Shown here piece after piece: positions 54,030-63,717 of a stretch of 64,000 nt of DNA; position 1 is the stretch's first letter; every line of letters begins with the position of its first letter. The notes under the pieces were generated by a model. That model was not told the origin of the DNA and searched no databases. It worked only from the letters and a program-made list of their open reading frames with translations. The stretch covers positions 1,116,001 through 1,180,000 of the forward strand of contig NC_014923.1 in the NCBI RefSeq assembly GCF_000185905.1, given 5' to 3'. The stretch is from Mesorhizobium ciceri biovar biserrulae WSM1271. Its GTDB lineage: Bacteria > Pseudomonadota > Alphaproteobacteria > Rhizobiales > Rhizobiaceae. Made by a program: the position numbers and the translations under genes.

Positions 54030-54188
54030 CTTCCGCAACTGCTGCGGAGAACGGACGAGCAGGTGAGGGCAGCGCCGACGGTTGCAAGGAATCCTGAAGC
54101 GGTGCCCTGAGAAGAACGAGGCCGGACCAAGTCAATCTGTTAAGCCAGCGAAATCCAATCTCCTCGCAACGCGGTACAAAGCCAGCCG

Positions 54189-55058
54189 ATGCAAAATCGT
54201 TTCTTGCCCTATCTCCTGACCTTGCCCAGCCTGTTTCTGGCGGCGGTGGTCATCTTCTGGCCGGTCTGGGACCTGATCCAGATCTCGACGCATGACGTCA
54301 GCCGCTTCGGCCAGCTTCGTGACTTCAACGACCTCGCCAATTTCGCGGCACTCGCTGCCGATCCCGACTTCACGGCCGCGCTTTGGCGCACCGGCCAATG
54401 GACGGTGATGGTGGTCGGCGGCGCGCTTCTCTTGTCGATCCCGGTGGCAATGATCCTCAACACCGATTTCTATGGCCGCGGCATTGCCCGCGTCATCATC
54501 ATGCTGCCCTGGGCGGTGTCGCTGACCATGACTGCGGTGGTCTGGCGCTGGGCGCTGAGCGGCGAAAGTGGCATGCTCAATTCGGCGCTGATCGGCCTCG
54601 GCCTCATCGATCACAACATCCAGTGGCTGGCGAGTGCCGAAACCGCCTTTCCGATGCAAGTGCTGATCGGCATCCTGGTGACGGTGCCGTTCACGACGAC
54701 GATCTTCCTCGGCGGGCTGTCGTCGATCCCGGACGATCTCTACGAGGCGGCGGCGCTTGAAGGGGCGACGCCGCTGCAGCAGTTCCGCGAAATCACCTTT
54801 CCGCTCCTGAAACCGTTCATCAACATCGCCATCGTGCTCAACACCATCTACGTCTTCAATTCCTTCCCGATCATCTGGGTGATGACGCAGGGCGGGCCGG
54901 CCAACTCGACCGATATCCTGGTCACCCATCTCTACAAGCTGGCCTTCCGCATCGGCAAGCTGGGCGAAGCATCGGCGGTGTCGCTGGTGATGTTCGCCAT
55001 CTTGCTGGTCTTCACCATGATCTATGTGCGGCTGGCGATGCGGGAGCAACGCGCATGA
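54189..55058 (+). CDS. sugar ABC transporter permease (MalF/UgpA-like)
   Basis: A 289-residue membrane subunit with an N-terminal helix ([20 protein letters not shown]) and an EAA loop with [21 protein letters not shown]. It pairs with the permease that follows, which starts inside its stop (overlap 55055-55058, ATGA). A 490-bp spacer that includes a hairpin and a repeat element separates it from the binding-protein gene. Confidence 0.91.
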   Translation: MQNRFLPYLLTLPSLFLAAVVIFWPVWDLIQISTHDVSRFGQLRDFNDLANFAALAADPDFTAALWRTGQWTVMVVGGALLLSIPVAMILNTDFYGRGIARVIIMLPWAVSLTMTAVVWRWALSGESGMLNSALIGLGLIDHNIQWLASAETAFPMQVLIGILVTVPFTTTIFLGGLSSIPDDLYEAAALEGATPLQQFREITFPLLKPFINIAIVLNTIYVFNSFPIIWVMTQGGPANSTDILVTHLYKLAFRIGKLGEASAVSLVMFAILLVFTMIYVRLAMREQRA

Positions 55059-55879
55059 CGAGCAAGCTCAAGCGTTCGATCATCGCCTGGCTGCTGCTGG
55101 CGCCGCTGATCGTGGTGACGCTCTTTCCCTTCGCGGTGATGTTCCTGACCGCAGTTAAGCCGAGACAGGAAGTGCTGTCGCCGACCTGGTGGCCGAGCGA
55201 ATTCCGCTGGTCGAATTTTTCCGACATGTGGGTGGCGACGGGCTTCGGCCAGGCGCTGCTCAATTCGCTCTACGTGTCTGTGATCGCCACCGTCGGCGCC
55301 ATCCTGATCTCGGTTCCGGCGGCCTATGCGATGTCGCGCTTCCGCTTTGCCGGCTACGGCGCCTTGCGCCAGTTCCTGCTGATTTCGCAGATGATCTCGC
55401 CGATCGTGCTGGTGCTCGGCCTGTTCCGGCTGATGGCCGCCTGGGGCCTGGTCGAGAGCACGACGGCGCTCGGCTTCATCTACATGGCCTTCAACGTCGC
55501 CTTCACGGTGTGGATGCTGCAGAGCTATTTCGACACCATCCCCCGCGATCTCGAGGAAGCCGCCTGGATGGAGGGCGCCGGCCGCTGGCTGACCTTGCGC
55601 AAGGTGTTCCTGCCGCTCTGCCTGCCGGCGATCGCGGTGACGGCGATCTTCACCTTCATCAACGCCTGGAACGAGTTCGTCGTGGCGCTCACCATGCTGC
55701 GCAGCCAGGAAAGCTACACGCTGCCGATCCAGGTGTTCTCGCTGGTCGCCGGCCGCTACACCATCGAATGGCATCACGTCATGGCCGCGACGCTGCTGGC
55801 GACCTTGCCGGTGGCCATCCTGTTCATCTGGCTGCAGCGCTACCTCGTCAGAGGCCTGGCGCTCGGGGCGGTCAAATAG
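55055..55879 (+). CDS. sugar ABC transporter permease (MalG/UgpE-like)
   Basis: A 274-residue membrane subunit of the MalG type: [16 protein letters not shown] near the N-terminus, an EAA loop [20 protein letters not shown] and the late [14 protein letters not shown] segment. It is tightly coupled to the upstream permease and lies 24 bp before the M81 peptidase gene. Confidence 0.91.
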   Translation: MTSKLKRSIIAWLLLAPLIVVTLFPFAVMFLTAVKPRQEVLSPTWWPSEFRWSNFSDMWVATGFGQALLNSLYVSVIATVGAILISVPAAYAMSRFRFAGYGALRQFLLISQMISPIVLVLGLFRLMAAWGLVESTTALGFIYMAFNVAFTVWMLQSYFDTIPRDLEEAAWMEGAGRWLTLRKVFLPLCLPAIAVTAIFTFINAWNEFVVALTMLRSQESYTLPIQVFSLVAGRYTIEWHHVMAATLLATLPVAILFIWLQRYLVRGLALGAVK

Positions 55880-55903
55880 CGCCTATTCACGGACGGAGCT
55901 TTC

Positions 55904-57409
55904 ATGCGCATTTTCACCGCCTCGCTGGCGACGGAAACCAACACCTTCTCGCCGGTGCCGACCGATAGGGCTTCGTTCGAGATGGCCTTCTATGCCGGGC
56001 CAGGCAAGCATCCGGAAACGCCGACGCTGTGCTCCTCGCCGATGGTGGCGCTACGCCGGCGTGCGGTGGCCGAAGGCCTCGACGTCATCGAAGGCACCGC
56101 CACCTGGGCGGAGCCGGGCGGCCTGGTGCAGCGGCAGACCTATGAGGCTCTGCGCGACGAGATTCTGGGCCAGCTCAAGGCGGCGCTGCCGGTCGATGCT
56201 GTCATCCTCGGCCTGCATGGCGCCATGGTGGCGCAAGGCTATGACGATTGCGAAGGCGATCTGCTCGAACGGGTTCGCGCAATGGTCGGGCCGGAGGTGG
56301 TGATCGCCGTGGAACTCGATCCGCACAGCCATCTGACACCGAAGCGCGTCGCGGCCTCCGACATTCTCGCCTATTTCCTCGAATTTCCGCACACCGATTT
56401 CTACGAGCGCGGCGAACATGTCGTCGAGCTTGGCCTGGCAGCAGTGCGCGGTGAGATCAACCCTGTGATTTCGACCTTCGACTGCCGCATGATCCAGGTG
56501 CTGCCGACCAGCCGCGAGCCGATGCGGTCCTTCGTCGATCGCATCAAGGCGCTGCACGGCAAGGACGGCGTGCTGTCGGTCTCCGTCATCCACGGCTTCA
56601 TGGCGGCCGATGTGCCCGAGATGGGCACGCGCATCCTGGTCGTCACCGACAATGACAAGGCCAAGGGCGACGCGCTGGCGGAACGGCTCGGGCGGGAACT
56701 CTACGCGCTGCGCGAAAAGACGGCGATGACGATGCTGAGTGCTGCCGATGGCATCGATCGGGCGCTGGCCGTGCGCACAGAAAATCCGGGCAAGCCGGTG
56801 GTCATCGCCGATATCTGGGACAATCCCGGCGGCGGTGTGCCCGGCGACGGCACCTTCGTGCTGCGCCAGATGCTGGCGCGTGGCCTGGACAGGTTCGCCG
56901 TCGCGACCATCTGGGATCCGATTGCGGTCACCTTCTGCCTGGCGGCAGGCGAGGGCGCAATCATCGACCTGCGCTTCGGCGGCAAGGCCGGGCCGCAAGC
57001 CGGCGAGCCGATTGATGCGCGCGTGCGCGTGCTGAAGGCGGTTGCGGAGGGCTGGCAGAGTTTCGGGCCAAGCCGGGTGACGCTTGGGCCGACGGCGCTG
57101 GTCCGCCTCGAAGGCACCGAGGTCGACATCATCCTCAACACCAACCGCACGCAGACTTTCGAGCCGGATATCTTTTCCAACATCGGCGTCGATCCGCTAG
57201 CCAAGGACATGCTGCTGATCAAGTCGACCAATCATTTCTACGCCGGCTTCGAGCCGATCGCCGCCGAGATCATCTATGTCTCGGCGCCGAGTTCGTATCC
57301 CAGCAATCCGGCGGTGACCGATTACAAGAAGCTGACAAGGCCGGTGTGGCCGAGGGTGACGGATCCTTGGAAGCTGCCAATCTCCCCCACGAGGGGGGAG
57401 ATTGGCTAA
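55904..57409 (+). CDS. M81-family metallopeptidase (MlrC-like)
   Basis: A 501-residue protein of the MlrC family, named after the microcystin-degrading MlrC. The N-terminal motif FTASLATETNTFSPVPTD contains a conserved Glu, and DPHSHLTPKR and HTDFYERG contain candidate metal ligands. The C-terminal domain includes DIWDNPGGGVPGDGTF. Its job with a sugar-type importer is unknown; family members often accompany such operons. The last ~10 residues (PISPTRGEIG) are encoded by a palindromic repeat (57376-57406), which also places the stop codon, so the natural tail was probably altered. Confidence 0.87.
   Translation: MRIFTASLATETNTFSPVPTDRASFEMAFYAGPGKHPETPTLCSSPMVALRRRAVAEGLDVIEGTATWAEPGGLVQRQTYEALRDEILGQLKAALPVDAVILGLHGAMVAQGYDDCEGDLLERVRAMVGPEVVIAVELDPHSHLTPKRVAASDILAYFLEFPHTDFYERGEHVVELGLAAVRGEINPVISTFDCRMIQVLPTSREPMRSFVDRIKALHGKDGVLSVSVIHGFMAADVPEMGTRILVVTDNDKAKGDALAERLGRELYALREKTAMTMLSAADGIDRALAVRTENPGKPVVIADIWDNPGGGVPGDGTFVLRQMLARGLDRFAVATIWDPIAVTFCLAAGEGAIIDLRFGGKAGPQAGEPIDARVRVLKAVAEGWQSFGPSRVTLGPTALVRLEGTEVDIILNTNRTQTFEPDIFSNIGVDPLAKDMLLIKSTNHFYAGFEPIAAEIIYVSAPSSYPSNPAVTDYKKLTRPVWPRVTDPWKLPISPTRGEIG
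57376..57406. repeat. short palindromic repeat overlapping the M81 3' end
   Basis: GCCAATCTCCCCC and GGGGGAGATTGGC are perfect inverse arms (13 bp) around a 5-base centre. The core CAATCTCCCCC...GGGGAGATTG is the inner arm of the long repeat copies A-C, so this is a reduced copy, here inside a gene end. Confidence 0.8.
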
Positions 57410-59464
57410 TCACACCAACCCGCGCTTGGCCATCATCGCTTCCGGCGACGGCATCTTGCCGCGGAAGGCGGTGTAGAGTTCTTCCGGATCCTTCGACCCG
57501 CCGGCCGCGTAGATGTTCTTGCGCAACCGCTCGGCGAGTGCCGGGTTGAAGGGGTCGCCGGTTTCCTCGAAGGCGGCAAAAGCATCGGCATCGAGCACTT
57601 CCGACCACATGTAGGAATAGTAGCCGGCCGAATAGCCTTCGCCGGAAAAGACATGGCCGAAATGCGGGGTGCGGTGACGCATGGCTATGGTGTCCGGCAT
57701 ATGCAGTTCTGCAAGCGTTTCGGCTTCGAAACGAAGCGGCGCTTCAGGCGCCTCCGCCCGCGCGTGATAGGCCATGTCCATCAAGGCGGAGGCGGTGAAT
57801 TCGACCGTGGCGAAGCCGGCGCCGAAGGTGCGCGCGGCCAGCATCTTGTCGAGCAGCGCCTTGGGCATCGGCTTGCCGGTCTTGACGTGCAGCGCGTGCT
57901 TCTCCAGCACTGCCGGCACGGTCAGCCAGTGCTCGTAGAGCTGCGAAGGCAGTTCGACGAAATCGCGGCTGACCGAAGTGCCCGAAACCGAGGGCCAGGT
58001 GACGTCGGTCAGCATGCCGTGCAAAGCATGGCCGAACTCGTGGAACAGCGTTTTGGCCTCGTCGACCGACAGCAGAGCCGGCTCGCCCACCGGCGGCTTG
58101 GCGAAGTTCATGATGTTGTAGATGACCGGGCTCGCACCGTGGCCGAGCCTGTAGCCGGATTGCAACGCGCTCATCCAGGCGCCGGATCGCTTTGACGGCC
58201 GGGCGAAATAGTCGGCCAGGAAAAGGCCGCGCTCGCTGCCGTCGGCATTCTTCACCACGAAGACGCGGGCGTCCGGATGCCAGGCCGCGATGTCCTTTTT
58301 CTCTTCGAAGGTGATGCCGAACAGCCGTGTCGCCACGTCGAAGCAAGCGTCGATGATCCGGTCGAGCTGCAGATAGGGTTTCAGTTCCGCCTCGTCGAAG
58401 GCGAATTTCTCCGCGCGCAGCTTCTCCTGGTAGAAGCGCCAGTCCCAGGCAGCGAATTTTTCGTTGCTGCCGGCTGCGGTGGCCAGCCGTTGCAATTCGA
58501 TCTGGTCGCTTGCTGCCTTCTCAAGCGCCTTTTCCCACACCGGATCGAGCAGCGCGTGCACGGCCTTCGGCGTCTTGGCCATGGTGTCATCGAGCTTCAG
58601 CGCGGCGAAAGAGGCATAGCCGAGCAGCTTTGCCTTTTCGGCCCGCAGGCGCAGCATGTCGCGCACCACGTTCGTGTTGTCGGTGGCGCCGCCATTCTGG
58701 CCGCGCATGGTGAAGGCGCGGAAGGCGATCTCGCGCAGATCGCGGCGTTCGGAGAAGGTCGAGAACGGCTCATAGATCGAGCGCGACAGAGTGACGGCAT
58801 AGCGGCCCTTCTGGCCGCGTATCTCGGCCGCTTCGGCCATGGAACTTTTCACGAAGTCCGGCAGGCCGGCAAGGTCGGCTTCATCGAGGAACAGCGCCCA
58901 GTCGCGCTCGTCGGCCAGAACATTCTGGCCGAAAGCTGTGCCGAGCGAGGACAATTCCTCGCTGATGCTTGCCAGCCGCTTCTTGCCGTCGGCGTCGAGC
59001 TTGGCGCCGGAACGGACGAAGCCCTTCCAGGTCTTTTCCAGCACCCGCAAGGTCTCGGCGTCGAGCTTCAGGCTCTCACGGCGCTGGTAGAGATCGTCGA
59101 TGCGGGCAAACAGCCGCTCATTCATTGAAATCGCCGAGAAATGCCTGGACATTTTCGGCGAGATGTCGCGCTCTAGCGCCTGGATCGTCTCATTGGTGTA
59201 GGCGCCGGCGCGGCACCAGAAGATCGACGAGACACGATCGAGCGCTTCGCCGCCGAGTTCCAGCGCGGCAAGCGTGTTCTCGACGGTCGGCGCATCCTTG
59301 TTGCCGGCGATCGCCTCGATCTCGGCCTCGTGCGCCTTCAGCGCCGCGTCGAAGACCGGGGAGAAGTCGCCGTCGCCAATGCGCGTGAAATCGGGCAGGC
59401 CGAGCGGCCCCTGCCACGCGGTCAGCGGATGGGCGGCGAGGTCGACGGCTTTCGTGGAAGGCAT
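57410..59464 (-). CDS. M3-family metallopeptidase (oligopeptidase A/Dcp-like)
   Basis: A 684-residue zinc oligopeptidase, cytosolic (no signal). The zinc site HEFGH is at residues 475-479, with the third ligand expected in the following helix. The length matches oligopeptidase A and dipeptidyl carboxypeptidase (about 680). It degrades short peptides, including cleaved signal peptides. The start is ATG at 59464. Its stop abuts the M81 stop, convergently. Confidence 0.93.
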   Translation of the reverse strand: MPSTKAVDLAAHPLTAWQGPLGLPDFTRIGDGDFSPVFDAALKAHEAEIEAIAGNKDAPTVENTLAALELGGEALDRVSSIFWCRAGAYTNETIQALERDISPKMSRHFSAISMNERLFARIDDLYQRRESLKLDAETLRVLEKTWKGFVRSGAKLDADGKKRLASISEELSSLGTAFGQNVLADERDWALFLDEADLAGLPDFVKSSMAEAAEIRGQKGRYAVTLSRSIYEPFSTFSERRDLREIAFRAFTMRGQNGGATDNTNVVRDMLRLRAEKAKLLGYASFAALKLDDTMAKTPKAVHALLDPVWEKALEKAASDQIELQRLATAAGSNEKFAAWDWRFYQEKLRAEKFAFDEAELKPYLQLDRIIDACFDVATRLFGITFEEKKDIAAWHPDARVFVVKNADGSERGLFLADYFARPSKRSGAWMSALQSGYRLGHGASPVIYNIMNFAKPPVGEPALLSVDEAKTLFHEFGHALHGMLTDVTWPSVSGTSVSRDFVELPSQLYEHWLTVPAVLEKHALHVKTGKPMPKALLDKMLAARTFGAGFATVEFTASALMDMAYHARAEAPEAPLRFEAETLAELHMPDTIAMRHRTPHFGHVFSGEGYSAGYYSYMWSEVLDADAFAAFEETGDPFNPALAERLRKNIYAAGGSKDPEELYTAFRGKMPSPEAMMAKRGLV

Positions 59465-59560
59465 GGACAGTCTTTCGTTGGTGAAGCAGGCAGGTGGGTC
59501 GTACCCGATGTAGGGCGCGGCCGGCGGACCCGCAATATGCGGATTTGGCCGATATCGCCC

Positions 59561-59995
59561 TCAAAAGCCGTCGCAGTTTTCGGCGATCGCCGCTTGTGAA
59601 CTGGCGGTGATGCGGTTGTCGGTGACCGCGAAAGTTTCCTGCATCAGCATGTCGTTGTTGGGGAAATCGTAGCAGGCGACCACCGTGGTGACGCCGCCTT
59701 CGCTTTTCTCGATCCGGTGCCGGATCGCAGCACCGGCAACGGCACCTTTCCATTCGTCGATCGAAGCGATGAATTCCTGCTTGCTTTGCACGATGCCGAG
59801 GTCGTCCAGCTTGATGCGGACATCGTCGGCGAGCAGGTCGGACAGTTCCGTGCGGTCGGCGACCAGCAGCGCCGAATACCAGCGGCTGATGAGGGCACGA
59901 TCATCGGCGCGGGCGGCAATAATCGCCAGCAGCAGTGCGGCCGCCACAAAAGCGACCGACCTGATGTTCACCAGCTTGCGCGCCGCCGCGTTCAT
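59561..59995 (-). CDS. exported NTF2/SnoaL-like protein, unknown function
   Basis: A 144-residue protein with an N-terminal hydrophobic signal (SVAFVAAALLLAIIAARA), then a cone-shaped SnoaL/NTF2-like domain (ALISRWYSALLVADRTEL, LLADDVRIKLDDLG). The function is not predictable. Its ATG overlaps the carbonic anhydrase stop by ATGA, so the two are translationally coupled, and both may act on small acids in different compartments. Confidence 0.7.
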   Translation of the reverse strand: MNAAARKLVNIRSVAFVAAALLLAIIAARADDRALISRWYSALLVADRTELSDLLADDVRIKLDDLGIVQSKQEFIASIDEWKGAVAGAAIRHRIEKSEGGVTTVVACYDFPNNDMLMQETFAVTDNRITASSQAAIAENCDGF

Positions 59996-60636
59996 CCCAG
60001 CTCCGGCCGTTCGAAATCGCCAGTCTCCTTGTTCATCGTCCAGAGTTCGCCGGTCGAGATATCGAACCAGGCCCCATGCAGCGACAGCCGTCCCTTGCCT
60101 TCGAGAATCGAGACGCAGGGAAAGGTTCTGAGGTTGGCGATGGAATAGCGGATCGAGATGCGCTCCAGCGCGGTCTGGCGCTCCGAAGCGGTCATGAAGG
60201 TGCTGGAGGAGACGGTTTCGGCCGCCGGCGCGATCAGGCTCATCCACTTGCCGATGAAGTCGCCCGGCGACAGCGGCGTGGAATTGGTGTCGAGCGCGGC
60301 CCGGATGCCGCCACAGCGGCCATGGCCCATGACGACGATGTTCTTGACCTTGAGGCTCTGCACGGCGAATTCAAGCGCCGCCGAGGTCGAATGGAACTCG
60401 CCGTCGGGTGCATAGGGCGGCACCAGATTGCCGACATTGCGCAGCACGAAGAGTTCGCCCGGCCCAGCGTCGAAGATCGCCTCGGGCGCCGAACGCGAAT
60501 CGCAGCAGGCGACGATCATCGTCTCCGGCGCCTGGCCTTCGCGAGCGAGATCGCGATAGCGCCCGCTCTCGGTGAGATAGCGGCCATTCATGAAATTGCG
60601 ATAGCCGGCGAGAAGATGTTCAGGGAGATGGGACAT
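59992..60636 (-). CDS. beta-class carbonic anhydrase
   Basis: A 214-residue beta-carbonic anhydrase. Zinc ligands C44 (in ACCDSR), H105 and C108 (in GHGRCGG) are present, and the D46-S47-R48 dyad is intact. It interconverts CO2 and bicarbonate in the cytosol. The start is ATG at 60636. The gene is followed by a coupled small exported protein. Confidence 0.93.
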   Translation of the reverse strand: MSHLPEHLLAGYRNFMNGRYLTESGRYRDLAREGQAPETMIVACCDSRSAPEAIFDAGPGELFVLRNVGNLVPPYAPDGEFHSTSAALEFAVQSLKVKNIVVMGHGRCGGIRAALDTNSTPLSPGDFIGKWMSLIAPAAETVSSSTFMTASERQTALERISIRYSIANLRTFPCVSILEGKGRLSLHGAWFDISTGELWTMNKETGDFERPELG

Positions 60637-60784
60637 GGGCGGCGTCTGGAGCCTTTCCGAGTTGGATGCGGCAGCTCGTTGCGGTCTAGAGAGGCTCTAG
60701 CGGCAAAAGCCGGTCGCGAGCAATGCAGAATTATGAGGGCTGGCTAGAAATGCCATGCATCCAGCGCAACCGTGGCCAACAGCG

Positions 60785-61555
60785 TCACGCCCAGATGGCG
60801 ACGGGAATGCCAAAGCTATCGCGGCCCGGCGGGTCGGGAAACGGCCGCGCCTCGCCGCTGGCGATGCGACCGGCGATCAGCGTCATCGCGGCTGCGTCGA
60901 GGAAGTCATCAGCGGCGGCACCGCGGGGCGGCGGCTGGTCGAGAAAGCCCTTATCATAGCCGAGCCGGCAGAGCAGCGCCTTGCGTTCCGCCATGCCGGC
61001 CGGATTGATGCTGCCCTTGATCTTCTTCGGCAGTTGCATGGCTTGATCGCCGTTCAAGCGGCAGAAAGCGACTTCCGGATGGGATTCGAACACGCGGCCG
61101 CGCAAATCGGGCCGCGCGATCAGCAGGGCGTCGATCTCGCGGATCTTGGCAAAAATGCCGAACGCCTGGATCGAGACGCCGCGCGGCGGATCGGATGTGG
61201 TCAGGGCCACCGCGCTTGCCCTGATGTGCGCGGCATACCAGGCTTCGATGGTGGTGAAGCCGTTGGTGTCGGCATAGAGCGCGGCACGGGACGGGATCGA
61301 GAAGACACTGGACTGGCGTGCCCCGAGCAGCGGCCGCACCAGGGCTTCGGGGCCGCGCCCGCCCTTGCCCGAAAAGCCGGGCAGGCCGATCGGCATGTCG
61401 ACGGCGATGACAGCGTCTTCGGGAAGGGATGCGAGCAGGGCAGTGAAGGTTGCAAAGACACCGACCGACGGTGCCATGCCAAAAGTTCGTCGGACGGCGA
61501 TCCAGCCGGCCTTGCAGCCATCGACGCCGACAAGTACGGCCTCAGTCGATGTCAC
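60785..61555 (-). CDS. DUF429-domain protein
   Basis: A 256-residue protein starting VLVGVDGCKAGWIAV, with AVDMPIGLPG, ESHPEVAFCRLNGD and a C-terminal AAADDFLDAAAMTLIAGR. These blocks define DUF429, an RNase H-like fold of unknown function. The GTG start at 61555 overlaps the pdxY stop (GTGA), so the two are co-translated. Confidence 0.87.
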   Translation of the reverse strand: MTSTEAVLVGVDGCKAGWIAVRRTFGMAPSVGVFATFTALLASLPEDAVIAVDMPIGLPGFSGKGGRGPEALVRPLLGARQSSVFSIPSRAALYADTNGFTTIEAWYAAHIRASAVALTTSDPPRGVSIQAFGIFAKIREIDALLIARPDLRGRVFESHPEVAFCRLNGDQAMQLPKKIKGSINPAGMAERKALLCRLGYDKGFLDQPPPRGAAADDFLDAAAMTLIAGRIASGEARPFPDPPGRDSFGIPVAIWA

Positions 61556-62436
61556 GCCCGGCGGCCCCGCCCTGGATGTGTGAGGTGGCGAAGCTGGACC
61601 ATCGCCATCGGATGCGACAGGCTCTGCGCATCGGTTTCTAGCTGCAGTTCGTCGCCGCCGCGCTTGGCAGTGCGTGCCAGGATCTCGTAGACCGCCGCCG
61701 TCGTCGATTGCAGCGCCTTGATCGGTGGCTGGCCGGACAGGATGCGTGCCAGGTAGACGGCCGCCGTCAGATCGCCCAGGCCGTTCGGCGGCTTGTCGAT
61801 CAGGCGGTGTTCGGCGAGCAGCGCCTGGCTGCTATCGAGCAGGAGGTTGCCGGTGCCGCCCGTCATCATCGACGGCGCCGAGGTGACCAGCATGGTCGAT
61901 GGCCCGGCATGCAGCGTCGCCGCGATCACCGATTTCATGTCTGGCAACGCGGCGCCGGCCATCCATTCCAGTTCGTAGCGGTTAGGGGTGGCTATGTCGG
62001 CGATCGGCATCAGCCGATCGCGCATGGCGATGGCGGTCGGTTCGGGCACATAGAGGCCGCCCGAATCACCCATCACCGGATCGCAGATATAGACGGCGCC
62101 GGGCGTCCTTGCCTTGACCGCGGCGACCAGCGAGGCGACGGCCTCGGCCTGGCCCGCCTCGCCGAGATAGCCGGACAGCACGGCGCCGACCTCACCCAGC
62201 CATGGCGCCCGCTCGAGATCGGCCATCAGAGCCTTGAACTCGTCGAGCGGCGGCACGATGCGCGTCGCGCGCCCATGGCCGGGATGCCAGGGCAAGATGA
62301 CGGTCGGCACCGCCCAGACCGGGAACCCCAGGGTCTCCAGCGCAAAGACGGCGGCACGGTTGCCGACCGAGCCACGCGCGACATGGCTGGAAATGACGAT
62401 GACCGCACGCGGCGCGTCGGTTTGTTCGGCGCTCAT
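61552..62436 (-). CDS. pdxY: pyridoxal kinase
   Basis: A 294-residue kinase of the PdxY/PdxK branch of the ribokinase superfamily. VVISSHVARGSVGNRAAVFALE binds pyridoxal, DPVMGDSGGLYVP forms the metal and phosphate site, and the catalytic GLGD loop is present (usual form GTGD). It phosphorylates pyridoxal for salvage to pyridoxal 5'-phosphate. The start is ATG at 62436, 13 bp after the small membrane-protein stop. Confidence 0.91.
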   Translation of the reverse strand: MSAEQTDAPRAVIVISSHVARGSVGNRAAVFALETLGFPVWAVPTVILPWHPGHGRATRIVPPLDEFKALMADLERAPWLGEVGAVLSGYLGEAGQAEAVASLVAAVKARTPGAVYICDPVMGDSGGLYVPEPTAIAMRDRLMPIADIATPNRYELEWMAGAALPDMKSVIAATLHAGPSTMLVTSAPSMMTGGTGNLLLDSSQALLAEHRLIDKPPNGLGDLTAAVYLARILSGQPPIKALQSTTAAVYEILARTAKRGGDELQLETDAQSLSHPMAMVQLRHLTHPGRGRRA

Positions 62437-62449
62437 TGTCGTTTGATTC

Positions 62450-62701
62450 CTAACTGCCCCGGATGACGTAAAGCACGAGCCAGACCATCAGGCCCAGCGC
62501 CAGCAGCAGGCCCAGCGTGCGGCCAAAGCGGGTGCCCCAGACTTCGATCGGATCGGCACGATCGGCATCGGCCGCGGTGACGTGATCGTGCATGCCTTTC
62601 GCTGCCCGCGCTACAAACGAGTTGCCGGCCGGATCCGTCTCGCGCGCAATGCGCTCGAGGATACGGCGCGATTCCTTGTCGCTGTCCTGGCGTTCCGCCA
62701 T
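62450..62701 (-). CDS. small membrane protein, unknown function
   Basis: An 83-residue protein: an N-terminal charged cytosolic part (DSDKESRRILERIARETD) and one C-terminal membrane helix (TLGLLLALGLMVWLVLYVI). No family recognised. ATG at 62701. It precedes pdxY by 13 bp on the same strand and is probably in the same transcript. Confidence 0.75.
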   Translation of the reverse strand: MAERQDSDKESRRILERIARETDPAGNSFVARAAKGMHDHVTAADADRADPIEVWGTRFGRTLGLLLALGLMVWLVLYVIRGS

Positions 62702-62864
62702 GATGATGTCCCGTTTTGCCGGACCTTATCGCGTTCGCACGGCCAATCACAGAGCCTTGCAGCGGCACCGGGCGTGCCAGGCGAGGGGCTGCCGGCGCGG
62801 GCGGTTTTCTTGCGCGCTGATTGTGGTAATGCTTCGCGTGCAACTTCTACCGAGGGACCCCATC

Positions 62865-63503
62865 ATGTTTGCCCAGCGCCTTGCCTTGCCGTCCACGTTC
62901 CGCACGCTGCCCGCCTTCCTGATGATGGCGATCGTGCTGCCGCTGCTTGCAGGCTGCGGCTATAACACCATCCCGACGGCGGAAGAAAATGCCAGGGCGG
63001 CATGGAGCGAGGTGCTGAACCAGTATCAGCGCCGCGCCGACCTCATCCCCAACCTGGTCGAGACGGTCAAGGGCTATGCCTCGCATGAAAAGGATACGCT
63101 CGACGCGGTGGTCGAGGCGCGCGCCAAGGCAACGCAGATCACGGTAACACCGGAAACGCTGAAGGATCCCGAAGCCCTCAAGAAGTTTCAGGATGCCCAG
63201 GCGGGGCTGACCAGCGCGCTGTCGCGGCTGATCGCGGTCTCGGAGGCCTATCCCGACCTCAAGGCCAATCAGAACTTCCTGGCGCTGCAGGCGCAGCTCG
63301 AAGGCACCGAGAACCGCATCGCGGTGTCGCGGCGCGATTACATCCAGGCGGTCAGGGACTACAATCTGACGCTGAGGACGTTCCCCTCGATGCTGTGGGC
63401 GACCTTCTGGTTCCGCGGCAACGAGCCCTTCGCCAATTTCACCGTCGCCGAAGACAAGATGCAGCCGCCGAAGGTCGATTTCGGCACGAAGCAGGGCGGG
63501 TGA
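62865..63503 (+). CDS. lemA: LemA-family lipoprotein
   Basis: A 212-residue LemA protein with a lipobox (LPLLAGC, Cys31), so it is probably anchored to a membrane by a lipid. The LemA helical domain follows (AWSEVLNQYQRRADLIPNLV, KDTLDAVVEARAKA). It is followed after a palindromic repeat by a TPM-domain gene, the usual partner in LemA-TPM pairs. ATG at 62865. Confidence 0.9.
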   Translation: MFAQRLALPSTFRTLPAFLMMAIVLPLLAGCGYNTIPTAEENARAAWSEVLNQYQRRADLIPNLVETVKGYASHEKDTLDAVVEARAKATQITVTPETLKDPEALKKFQDAQAGLTSALSRLIAVSEAYPDLKANQNFLALQAQLEGTENRIAVSRRDYIQAVRDYNLTLRTFPSMLWATFWFRGNEPFANFTVAEDKMQPPKVDFGTKQGG

Positions 63504-63558
63504 ACGTCCACTGTCATCGGAATAAATCCCCCGAAATGACGGGCTGCTGGCGTGCAAA

Positions 63559-63717
63559 CACCCCCCTCTGTCCTACCGGACATCTCCCCCTCAAGGGGGG
63601 AGATTGGCAGCTTCGGCGCTGACGCCCATCTTGCGACGTTGAAAATTGGTGAAAGTGGAGATGGCGGCCAATCTCCCCACTTGAGGGGGAGATGCCCGGC
63701 AGGGCAGAGGGGGGCGC
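63559..63717. repeat. palindromic intergenic repeat, copy C
   Basis: Arms CACCCCCCTC / GAGGGGGGCGC, with inner CATCTCCCCCTCAAGGGG and CTTGAGGGGGAGATGCCC, as in copies A and B. It fills the lemA-TPM gap, and its right arm abuts the start of the TPM reading frame. Confidence 0.88.
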
